6,558 nt of DNA from positions 1 through 6,558 of the forward strand of contig JAJRPW010000085.1 of NCBI GenBank assembly GCA_024280585.1, given 5' to 3'. The stretch comes from Alphaproteobacteria bacterium (GTDB lineage Bacteria > Pseudomonadota > Alphaproteobacteria > Rickettsiales > UBA6187). The first letter of the stretch is position 1. Each line of letters opens with the position of its first letter. A program made the position numbers and the translations under genes. This document shows, in pieces, positions 1-6,342 of this stretch. Under the pieces are notes generated by a model. The model was not told the origin of the DNA and did no database searches. It saw only the letters and a program-made list of their open reading frames with translations.

Positions 1-1
1 T

Positions 2-1291
2 GAATACTCGATTTTCTATCAGGTGATAAGGCGGGACAGGCAGACTATGGACGTTTTATTTGTGGCGTCGAAACTTGCAGATATCGCGCTGTATACTGAC
101 ATTGTCAAGAAAATTGGGCTGAATCCAGTCATTGTTGATGCGCGCTGTTTTGCGATCAAAAACGCGTTTAACCATAAAATTGGCAATCAGGAATTTTCTA
201 CAAGCGCGGCGTTTTTAGAATTTGGCCTTGAAGAAAATTATATAATGATCGTTGATAATCAGAATAATACCAATATTTATGACATATATATGTCTGATCA
301 AGAAAGGGCAATTATCGCTGATCATGCAATTGATCCGGAGGTTTTAGCGGAATTTATAGCTAGATATGCAAGGCAGGTGAAGGATTTGCTGCAGCAACAT
401 GAAGATAAATATAGAATCAATAAAATCGAACAGGTTTATGTGGTTTCATCGGACAAGCTTGCGGAAGAATTTGTAAGTGGAATGGGCAAAACACTCGATG
501 ATCGCTCGGTTATGGAGTGTAATTTTTTCAATTGTGTGGATATCCCGGAGGATTTTACGATTTCATCGGCGAGCGCCCAGCAAACATTTTCATCCTGGAC
601 AGCGGCAATTGGTTCGGCATTCAAAAAGATAGAGTTATTCGAGGGTAACAAGCCAAAAGCGACAATAACGGACATAAATTTATTACCATCTAATAATGAT
701 AAGGCCGAAAAAAATACAACTATATCAGCTTATGCAGCCAGTTTGGCGGTGGTTGCGACAATTAGTTTTGTTACAATGACAAGTTCTTTTGTCGATCTTT
801 ATCTCGATAATTTCAAAAAATCAGAGCAAATAAGTTATTTGAGTTTGGTCGAACAGCAATATAACTCCAAAGAGCAAGTAGTTGGCGAACTTGATATGAT
901 TAACAATAGCTTAGAGCAAGTACATAAAGTTATAAATGAAGTTTATGCCAGCAATGAATCGCTAAGGGCGGTTTATGAGTACGTAAACCTGGTTATAGGC
1001 GATGGGGTATGGCTAAAAGAGGTGCGGTTCAATGCACCGGATCAGTTTGAAATCATCGGCGGAGCGATCGATAATCAGGACATAATAGAGTTTGTTGATC
1101 TATTGGATGAAGGTGATCGGTTTGAAAAAGTCTCCTTAAAAAGCATGAAAAAAGTTAATCAGATGAACTGGTATGCCAGTAATTCTACGTCATATAACTC
1201 ATTCAAAGTTAAAGGAATATTGTCAAAAATGCCAATCGAAGACATCGGCAAGGTTAATTTAATGGCGGGAAAAGTTCATGCAGGCTCGTAA
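2..1291 (+). CDS. pilM/pilN: PilM-PilN fusion protein, copy 1 (5' end beyond the window)
   Basis: Inner-membrane T4P assembly protein combining a cytoplasmic actin-like PilM domain with a PilN domain. The frame is open from base 2 and the gene runs off the left edge. A GTG at 23 is not a credible start, because the residues before it (EYSIFYQVIRR) align with EYSIYYKILRR at residues 171-181 of the downstream paralogue, so about 170 residues are missing. Numbering from that GTG, the PilM part includes GLNPVIVDARCFAIKNAF (32-49), a phosphate-loop-like FLEFG (64-68) and ECNFFNCVDIPEDF (165-178). PilN begins at INLLP (218-222), the peptide that docks PilN onto PilM in other systems. A membrane segment follows at about 236-258, then a probable coiled coil (264-305) and the PilN periplasmic core (GVWLKEVRF, about 328-336). 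It lacks the long insertion of copy 2. The Arg usual after INLLP is absent (INLLPSNN). The fusion call is firm; whether this copy works alone is unknown. Confidence 0.88.
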   Translation, partial: EYSIFYQVIRRDRQTMDVLFVASKLADIALYTDIVKKIGLNPVIVDARCFAIKNAFNHKIGNQEFSTSAAFLEFGLEENYIMIVDNQNNTNIYDIYMSDQERAIIADHAIDPEVLAEFIARYARQVKDLLQQHEDKYRINKIEQVYVVSSDKLAEEFVSGMGKTLDDRSVMECNFFNCVDIPEDFTISSASAQQTFSSWTAAIGSAFKKIELFEGNKPKATITDINLLPSNNDKAEKNTTISAYAASLAVVATISFVTMTSSFVDLYLDNFKKSEQISYLSLVEQQYNSKEQVVGELDMINNSLEQVHKVINEVYASNESLRAVYEYVNLVIGDGVWLKEVRFNAPDQFEIIGGAIDNQDIIEFVDLLDEGDRFEKVSLKSMKKVNQMNWYASNSTSYNSFKVKGILSKMPIEDIGKVNLMAGKVHAGS

Positions 1292-1394
1292 AGTTGAAAC
1301 TTGCATAAAAAAAGCAACTATTAGTTGTTAACTAATTATTAATATTTTTACGTTATTATTCAGGGTTAATCAATAGGTAATTGATCAGGTTATT
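1292..1394. other. AT-rich spacer with overlapping inverted repeats between the two PilM-PilN genes
   Basis: This 103-bp spacer separates the two fusion genes, much more than the gaps between later genes. It holds two overlapping inverted repeats: CAACT-ATT-AGTTG at 1315-1327 and TTAGTT-GTT-AACTAA at 1321-1335. They share bases, so only one can fold at a time. The second is followed by a T-rich stretch (1336-1350), so a weak terminator or attenuator is possible, but the stems are short and AT-rich. A TATTAT at 1354-1359 resembles a -10 box, but no convincing -35 element sits 16-18 bp upstream, so no promoter is called. AGGT at 1387-1390 is a plausible ribosome binding site for the gene at 1395. 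Confidence 0.4.
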
Positions 1395-3488
1395 ATGGGT
1401 ATAGAAGATTTAAAAAACAAGATTAGTTCTATGGCTGGCGGCGCTCAAAGCGCTCCTGTTGAGGGTGGTAATGTGCCAGAAAATCAGGAAAAACAATCAG
1501 TTGACTATAATAAAATGCTGCAGCCATTGACTGATATGATGGGTAAGGTCAGCTATGAAAATGAAAAAATCCTTGGTGTGAATATCACCCCCCACTATGT
1601 CCGCCTGTGCCAAATGAAAAATTCGTATAGCAATTGGACATTAAATAATCTGGCGTCAGCATGTATTGAAAGCCAGTTTAGTAAGATGGATTTATTAACA
1701 AATCCAGAGCTTTACGTCGAAAATTTAAAGGAATTACTTGCAAAAAATAAGGTGAGTACAAAAAATGCGGCCATATCAATCCCGTCTTCCAGCGCGATCA
1801 TAAAAACGGTTACACTCCCGGCAATGGATGAAGAGGACTTCCATCAGGCGGCAGCTTTGGGTGGAATCTGGGAAAGCGTTATAGAATTTGACGGAATGGT
1901 CGGTGAGTATTCAATTTATTATAAGATTTTACGCCGTCGGGCGGCAACAAGAGCAGATATGGAGCCTGTAGTTGTAGATGAGGGTGTTATTATTGAAGAA
2001 GCGGTGATAATAGAAGAGGCCGTGGCAGTTGATACTAGCGAGGCAATTGCCGCTGAAGGTGTTGTTGTAACAGAAGTTGTGGATATGGCGGAAGCTGTCG
2101 AGCCGGAAGTTGTGGAGGCGGCAGCTCCCGTTTCGAATTTTGAAACTGCCACTCCCGTTGCAGAATCGCTTGAGGTGTTGGAGGCAGTGGAGATAGCGAC
2201 TACAATCCCGGAAGCGCCAGAGCCAGAAGGTGAAGTTCTGGACGTATTTGTTGTCGCGGCAAAGCTGGCGGATATTTATTTTTATGTGGATATTGCACAA
2301 AGAGCTGGCTTAAATCCTGTCGTTGTTGATGTGGAATGCTTGTCACTAAAACATGCATTTAATACTAACACTGAATTAGTAGAGGCGTTAAAAGGGCCGT
2401 TGGGCTTCCTGGAATTCGGCTCTGATGAAAACTATGTAATGATTGTTGATGGCGATAATATAGAAAAATATGACATATTTATTTCCGATGAAGAGAAGGC
2501 GTTAATTGTTAGTGATTTACAAGATAATGCAGCATTAAAGCTATTTATCCAAAATTATGTAACACAGTTAAATGACCATTTGAAAAATTATGAAGATGCT
2601 CATCAGGATAGCAAAGTAAGGCATATATATGCGTCTTCCTGCGCTCCTTTGCATGTTGATGATGCGTCGGTTCCACCGCTGATTAAGACATTTGTGGAGC
2701 AGGCAGCTTCACTTGTTACTCATTCAATTTCAGAATGTAATTTTTGTGATCATATCAAGGTGCCTGAAAAATTCGCAAAACAAGTTAGCGCAGAAGGTAA
2801 TTTGGGGCCATGGGCAGCAACTTTAGGGCTGGCAGCGCATAAGGTTGATATATTTAATTATGGACGAGAAGCGCAAGAGCTTGATAGGGTTAACCTTTTG
2901 CCGAGCAGAGACAGCTATTCGATGGGTAAAAGAATAGGCATGTATTCATTGATTGCGATGGTTATTTTGTTCCTTATATCCGGGATAAATGTAGGCACAT
3001 CCCATATGAAACAGATTAATCTTGGTAATGAGATTGTCGCGAATATTGTAAGTTTGGGGCATATTGAAGGTGAATATAATACAAGGCTTAAAAAAGCCCA
3101 GAAACTCAGCATCATAATGAATCAAGTTAATTCGTTGGATGATATTAAAAAGGGTCTCCCTTCAAACCAGAGCAAATTATTATCTGTTTACAAGCAAATT
3201 ATAAAAACAATTCCTGAGGGAGTCTGGTTAGATCAGATTGATTTTATGCTGCCTAACAGAATAGAAATTACAGGCAATTCGATAGCTGACCAGAATATTC
3301 TGGAATTTGTTAATCGCTTAAGTCAAGGTGATAGTTTCAATAAAATTGCTTTAAAAAATATGAAGGCCGTTGAAAAAAAGGATAAAAGTGCGGCGCAGTA
3401 TGGCGCTCCGACAATCAAGAATTTTGTGTTGGAAGGGTCTATAAATATTAATTTGGTGTTTGATACGTTAAATTTGGGTAAAATATAG
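1395..3488 (+). CDS. pilM/pilN: PilM-PilN fusion protein, copy 2, with an acidic repeat insertion in PilM
   Basis: Complete 697-residue T4P inner-membrane protein. The ATG follows AGGT at a normal distance. Residues 1-55 form a predicted helix and flexible linker (MAGGAQSAPVEGG). PilM starts at ILGVNITPHYVRL (59-71), with a PilM-like IWES (158-161) and EYSIYYKIL (171-179). Residues 183-281 are an acidic Val/Glu/Ala-rich insertion absent from copy 1. PilM resumes at LDVFVVAAKLADI (282-294), then GLNPVVVDVECLSLKHAF (305-322), FLEFG (338-342), ECNF (447-450) and WAATLGLA (473-480). The PilN docking peptide VNLLPSR (499-505) follows, then one membrane segment (about 514-532), a helical stretch (about 540-605) and the PilN core (IPEGVWLDQIDF, 606-617, and IEITG, 623-627). 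The DxG nucleotide-binding signatures of PilM are replaced by NIT and EFG. PilM should be cytoplasmic and the PilN core periplasmic, pairing with PilO. pilO follows after 8 bp. Confidence 0.92.
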   Translation: MGIEDLKNKISSMAGGAQSAPVEGGNVPENQEKQSVDYNKMLQPLTDMMGKVSYENEKILGVNITPHYVRLCQMKNSYSNWTLNNLASACIESQFSKMDLLTNPELYVENLKELLAKNKVSTKNAAISIPSSSAIIKTVTLPAMDEEDFHQAAALGGIWESVIEFDGMVGEYSIYYKILRRRAATRADMEPVVVDEGVIIEEAVIIEEAVAVDTSEAIAAEGVVVTEVVDMAEAVEPEVVEAAAPVSNFETATPVAESLEVLEAVEIATTIPEAPEPEGEVLDVFVVAAKLADIYFYVDIAQRAGLNPVVVDVECLSLKHAFNTNTELVEALKGPLGFLEFGSDENYVMIVDGDNIEKYDIFISDEEKALIVSDLQDNAALKLFIQNYVTQLNDHLKNYEDAHQDSKVRHIYASSCAPLHVDDASVPPLIKTFVEQAASLVTHSISECNFCDHIKVPEKFAKQVSAEGNLGPWAATLGLAAHKVDIFNYGREAQELDRVNLLPSRDSYSMGKRIGMYSLIAMVILFLISGINVGTSHMKQINLGNEIVANIVSLGHIEGEYNTRLKKAQKLSIIMNQVNSLDDIKKGLPSNQSKLLSVYKQIIKTIPEGVWLDQIDFMLPNRIEITGNSIADQNILEFVNRLSQGDSFNKIALKNMKAVEKKDKSAAQYGAPTIKNFVLEGSININLVFDTLNLGKI
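1968..2039 (+). repeat. Four degenerate 18-bp units encoding a hexapeptide repeat
   Basis: Within the PilM insertion of copy 2, four consecutive 18-bp units encode VVVDEG, VIIEEA, VIIEEA and VAVDTS (residues 192-215). Each unit has three mostly aliphatic residues, then acidic or polar residues, then a small one. Units 2 and 3 encode identical peptides, yet differ in five of six codons, all synonymously. A looser continuation (VVVTEV, VDMAEA, VEPEVV) occupies residues 223-240. This is an old protein-level repeat rather than a fresh DNA duplication. No known domain is recognised. Confidence 0.75.
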
Positions 3489-3496
3489 GGGTTCAT

Positions 3497-4234
3497 ATGG
3501 CAGTAGATCTAAATATGGATATGGGAGATATAGTAAAAGGGTTGCTAAATAAGGGCGGCTCAACATCGGCTGTGGCCGCTCCTGCTGCTGGATCGCCTAT
3601 GGCAAAGGTAAAACCGTTTATTCCGCTAGTAATTTTTACGATAGTTCTGGTGGGTGTGATTTTTGCTTATGTAGAGTTTGTCTACCGGCCTATGCAAGCT
3701 GTAAATAATGAAAAAAACAAAGAACTGCTCCGGCTAGAGGATATGAAACAAAAAATCCCGACTTTGGATGCCAGAATAAAAAATTTGAAAAACAAATTAT
3801 CAGAGTCAAAAGAACATTTTGTAGAAGAGTTGTCGCATTTTGGAAATAGCGAGGATTTGGGAGAGCTTTATCAATCAATCAGCCTGCTTGCGACAAAATA
3901 TGACATGGTAGTACTTAATATTAAAGAAATTGCGACAGTAAAACCTCCAGCAAAAATTGTTGATGGAAAAGAGGTGAAAGTAAATAAAAATAAAACAGAA
4001 GTTAAAGAAGTAAGGGTGGATGTGGAGCTTAAAGGAAAATATATGGATTATATAAACTTTAAAGAAGAGTTGGCCGTTACTGAAATGCTACTGAAAATAA
4101 ATAGTGAAACGGTACAGGTTAAAAGCAAAGCGGATGAGCGAGGAGTTGTATATGTTGCAATGAATTTATCAACTTATGCGATAGATAAAGAACCATTTCA
4201 AAATGTTATAAGTGGCGGTCAAAATGAAAAATAA
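3497..4234 (+). CDS. pilO: PilO, type IV pilus inner-membrane alignment protein
   Basis: A 245-residue bitopic inner-membrane protein expected to pair with the PilN part of the upstream fusion in the periplasm and connect it to PilP. Its ATG follows AGGGG (3487-3491), which overlaps the stop codon of the preceding gene, so coupling is likely. Residues 1-38 are a cytoplasmic extension with a short helix (GDIVKGLLNKGG) and an Ala/Ser/Pro-rich linker. One membrane segment spans about 41-63 (FIPLVIFTIVLVGVIFAYVEF). A charged coiled coil lies at about 66-113. The PilO core includes LYQSISLLATKYDMVVLNIK (124-143) and VDVELKGKYMDYINFKEEL (174-192), matching the PilO pattern in which a polar beta strand precedes a helix with FxxEL. 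Length is slightly above the usual 200-220 residues because of the N-terminal extension. Position between PilN and PilP supports the call. Confidence 0.9.
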   Translation: MAVDLNMDMGDIVKGLLNKGGSTSAVAAPAAGSPMAKVKPFIPLVIFTIVLVGVIFAYVEFVYRPMQAVNNEKNKELLRLEDMKQKIPTLDARIKNLKNKLSESKEHFVEELSHFGNSEDLGELYQSISLLATKYDMVVLNIKEIATVKPPAKIVDGKEVKVNKNKTEVKEVRVDVELKGKYMDYINFKEELAVTEMLLKINSETVQVKSKADERGVVYVAMNLSTYAIDKEPFQNVISGGQNEK

Positions 4235-4640
4235 AATTACACTGTATTTATTGGTATTATTAACTGTTCCTTATGTGGTTTTTGCACAGGAATCAGACCC
4301 ATCAGATAGAGATCCGTTTGCGCCATTTGTTTGGGAAAAGCCGGCGGCAGTTGAGGTTAGGGAACCAACTCCCGGCGAGATGCTTAAAAATAATCCGTTA
4401 ACTTCAAAGCCACTGTCTACTTATAGAGTCACTGGTTTGATTGTATCACCAACCAATGCAATTGCTGTAATAAAAACAAGAACTAAACATGAATATTTCG
4501 CCAATCTTGGTGATCCTTTGGGTATAGAAGGCGGCATTATCGGCGTTATAGATAGCGATGGAGTGATCGTTGATATTAACGGGAAATTAGTAACTATAAA
4601 TGTAAGCAACAGATTCGAGATTCAAAATGAAAGCAATTAA
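4224..4640 (+). CDS. pilP: PilP, periplasmic connector between the PilN-PilO complex and the secretin
   Basis: A 138-residue secreted protein. The ATG at 4224, inside the end of pilO (11-bp overlap), is preferred over an in-frame GTG at 4212, because it puts a Lys-rich n-region (MKNK) directly before the hydrophobic core. Residues 1-21 form a signal peptide with probable type I cleavage after VFA (19-21). The mature part has the PilP hallmark RDPFAPF (29-35), a Pro-rich linker (about 39-63) and a small beta-rich domain (YRVTGLIVSPTNAIAVIK at 67-84, then LGDPLG and IIGVIDSDGVIV) that in the family contacts the secretin. PilP proteins are usually lipoproteins, but this one has no cysteine anywhere and cannot be lipidated that way. 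Length is somewhat below the typical 170-180. Homology tract protein TcpP and HofP-like proteins are less likely, given PilQ downstream. Confidence 0.88.
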   Translation: MKNKITLYLLVLLTVPYVVFAQESDPSDRDPFAPFVWEKPAAVEVREPTPGEMLKNNPLTSKPLSTYRVTGLIVSPTNAIAVIKTRTKHEYFANLGDPLGIEGGIIGVIDSDGVIVDINGKLVTINVSNRFEIQNESN

Positions 4641-6189
4641 AATCACATTACTACTTACCATTTCGCTTATGTTGGCAAATTGCAGTATAGGCAAAGAAAA
4701 AGCACTTGAGGGTGAATTAATCGAGGAAGAAAGCCTTATTGATAGTAAGAAATTTATTAAAGAGAGTGAAAAACGAGCTGACGACGTTATTAAATTTGGC
4801 CCGAAAGCTGCGAAGATTGAGGAATCTGATATAAGGACTTTGTCGCGTGCTTTAATCAATAAAGAAGAAGCAAAAGACTATGTAACTTTCAGCGATGAAA
4901 CTAATATTTTTCCGATAGATTTAAATGTAGAAAACATGGAAATCCGTACATTTACCCAGTTGCTTTCGAAAATTACGGGTATAAATTTCCTGGTTTCCGA
5001 TGAGGTTTCAGGTTATGTAACGGCAAAGCTACAAGATGTTCAATGGCCTAATGCATTGGATTCGGTTCTAATGTTAAAAACTTTGGCTAAGCATGTGGAT
5101 AATAAGTCGAATATCATAAGAATTCATAGCCAGGCAACTGTTGTTAAGTTAGAAAATTTTGAGAGACAACGTCGAGAAGATATGCAAAAAACTATGCTTC
5201 TTGATCGAGCTTCTGAGCCTTTATATACTGAAATATTCAAGCTTTTTTATACAAAACCGGATGTGGTTAAAGGGATTATAGAGAATGTTTTGATGGGCTC
5301 TGGGGGCGCTGCTGGCGGCGGCGCAGGTTTGCGTAATACAAATCCGCAAATAACCATTGACGAAAGGGTTAATCAGCTGATTGTGAAGGCTCGTGCGGAT
5401 GATATAAAAATTGTCGCATCTTTGATAGAAAAAATAGATACAAGAACCAAGCAAGTATTTATCGAAGCATTCGTTGTTGAAGTTACCGACGATTTTGAAA
5501 AAGCTCTTGGCACCAGAATCGGAATGAATTTAGCCAGCCAGATTGATAATGGTGTCGCGAATACCTTTAATATCAGAACTACTGGATTAGGCGGAACTGC
5601 ATCGGATACGCTTACAGCCGGTGATAATAGCGCAAATATTTCCAATTTTGGTATAGCCGGTGCAACGAGCGGAATTGGTTTTTTACTTGGTATTGGCAGC
5701 GCTCCTGATTTGAAATTTGAGCTTACTGCAATGGAAGCAGAAGGTTTGTCGAAAGTTATATCCAACCCAAGAATCTTTACGTTGGATAATCAAGAGGCGA
5801 TTATATTTCAAGGTAGCGAGATACCATATGAAACAACTTCGGCCGACGGAACGAAGATCCAGTTTAAAGAGGCCGGTTTAAGGCTTGCGGTGACTCCTTC
5901 GATTGTCGGTGATGGTAATATTTTAATGTCATTAGCTGTTAATAAAGATACGGCGGATACGTCTAAAGATAACCCTCCGATTACCAAAAGTGAAATCATA
6001 ACTAACTTGATTACCAGGGATGGTTCAACGGTTGCGATCGGCGGAATATATACACAAGATAAATCCGATGGCATGTCCAAAGTGCCGGTACTAGGTGATG
6101 TTCCGATTCTCGGGCGGATATTCAGAAAAGATACTCGTGAGGACGATAAGAAGGAACTCATGATTTTCATTTCACCAAGGATTCTGTAG
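4627..6189 (+). CDS. pilQ: PilQ-type secretin, outer-membrane channel of the type IV pilus, predicted lipoprotein
   Basis: A 520-residue secretin forming the outer-membrane pore for the pilus. The ATG lies inside pilP (14-bp overlap). Residues 1-19 look like a lipoprotein signal ending in LANC, with Cys19 and then Ser (outer-membrane type); Asn before the Cys is not ideal. A charged, helical stretch fills 20-87. The N0/STN domain covers about 92-168 (IDLNVENMEIRTFTQLLSKI, then VQWPNALDSVL). One N1-like module covers about 198-272 and contains a Gly/Ala-rich loop (224-235) and the ring-forming ITIDERVNQLIVKA. The secretin domain runs from about 276 (QVFIEAFVVEV) to the end, with VISNPRIFTLDNQEA (377-391) and the closing VPVLGDVPILGRIFR (486-500) and ELMIFISPRIL (510-520). 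It lacks the AMIN domains that bring typical PilQ to about 700 residues. MshL or GspD are alternatives, but PilMNOP context and the N0 motif favour PilQ. Confidence 0.92.
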   Translation: MKAIKITLLLTISLMLANCSIGKEKALEGELIEEESLIDSKKFIKESEKRADDVIKFGPKAAKIEESDIRTLSRALINKEEAKDYVTFSDETNIFPIDLNVENMEIRTFTQLLSKITGINFLVSDEVSGYVTAKLQDVQWPNALDSVLMLKTLAKHVDNKSNIIRIHSQATVVKLENFERQRREDMQKTMLLDRASEPLYTEIFKLFYTKPDVVKGIIENVLMGSGGAAGGGAGLRNTNPQITIDERVNQLIVKARADDIKIVASLIEKIDTRTKQVFIEAFVVEVTDDFEKALGTRIGMNLASQIDNGVANTFNIRTTGLGGTASDTLTAGDNSANISNFGIAGATSGIGFLLGIGSAPDLKFELTAMEAEGLSKVISNPRIFTLDNQEAIIFQGSEIPYETTSADGTKIQFKEAGLRLAVTPSIVGDGNILMSLAVNKDTADTSKDNPPITKSEIITNLITRDGSTVAIGGIYTQDKSDGMSKVPVLGDVPILGRIFRKDTREDDKKELMIFISPRIL

Positions 6190-6217
6190 AAACATCTGCT
6201 TTGATAAAGCGGTAGTA

Positions 6218-6257
6218 CCCCCTCTCCCTTTTTGGGGAGAGGGCTGGGGTGAGGGGC
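6218..6257. repeat. G/C-rich inverted repeat, probable dispersed intergenic repeat
   Basis: Just downstream of pilQ, CCCTCTCCC (6220-6228) and GGGAGAGGG (6235-6243) form a perfect 9-bp stem around a 6-nt loop. GAGGGG at 6251-6256 could instead pair with CCCCTC at 6219-6224, giving a competing larger hairpin. No T-tract follows on either strand, so it is not a standard terminator. It strongly resembles the CCCTCTCCC/GGGAGAGGG repeats found between genes in many bacteria. A smaller hairpin (GCTTT-GAT-AAAGC, 6198-6210) lies just before it. Confidence 0.55.
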
Positions 6258-6265
6258 TTTAAATG

Positions 6266-6317
6266 AAAAAACCCTGCGCCAGAAGAGGTATTCACCCCTT
6301 CTGGCTGTTCATTTTTT
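6266..6317 (+). terminator. Rho-independent terminator of the pil operon, probably bidirectional
   Basis: A 12-position stem with one A-C mismatch is formed by 6278-6289 (GCCAGAAGAGGT) and 6294-6305 (ACCCCTTCTGGC), closed by the 4-nt loop ATTC. Exactly six nt beyond each side lies a run of six identical bases: A6 at 6266-6271 and T6 at 6312-6317. The T-tract would end + strand transcripts from pilQ, and the A-tract is a T-tract for - strand transcripts. The six-nt gap before the T run is longer than ideal. Confidence 0.65.
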
Positions 6318-6342
6318 ATTCACAATTACCATGAAAATTCCA

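Noticed and set aside
23..25. GTG as the start of the first gene
   Set aside because: The frame is open to base 2 and the residues before the GTG align with the interior of the PilM domain of the paralogue, so the gene begins outside the window.
1941..2237. A frameshift or mobile insertion producing the acidic segment of copy 2
   Set aside because: The frame stays open on both sides and homology to PilM resumes exactly; no target duplication or terminal repeat is visible.
1919..2300. Open frames on the - strand opposite the acidic insertion
   Set aside because: They are antisense shadows of biased Val/Glu/Ala codons; their Ser/Thr- or Asn/Cys-rich products look unlike proteins and lack supporting start signals.
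4212..4214. GTG as the start of pilP
   Set aside because: ATG at 4224 gives a better signal peptide n-region and a normal short overlap with pilO.
5373..6170. Long - strand open frames opposite pilQ
   Set aside because: They lie wholly within the well-supported secretin reading frame and encode nothing recognisable.
4627..6189. Type II secretion GspD or MSHA MshL instead of PilQ
   Set aside because: A single N1-like module and the upstream pilM-pilN, pilO and pilP with RDPFAPF fit T4P PilQ better, although the lipobox is MshL-like.
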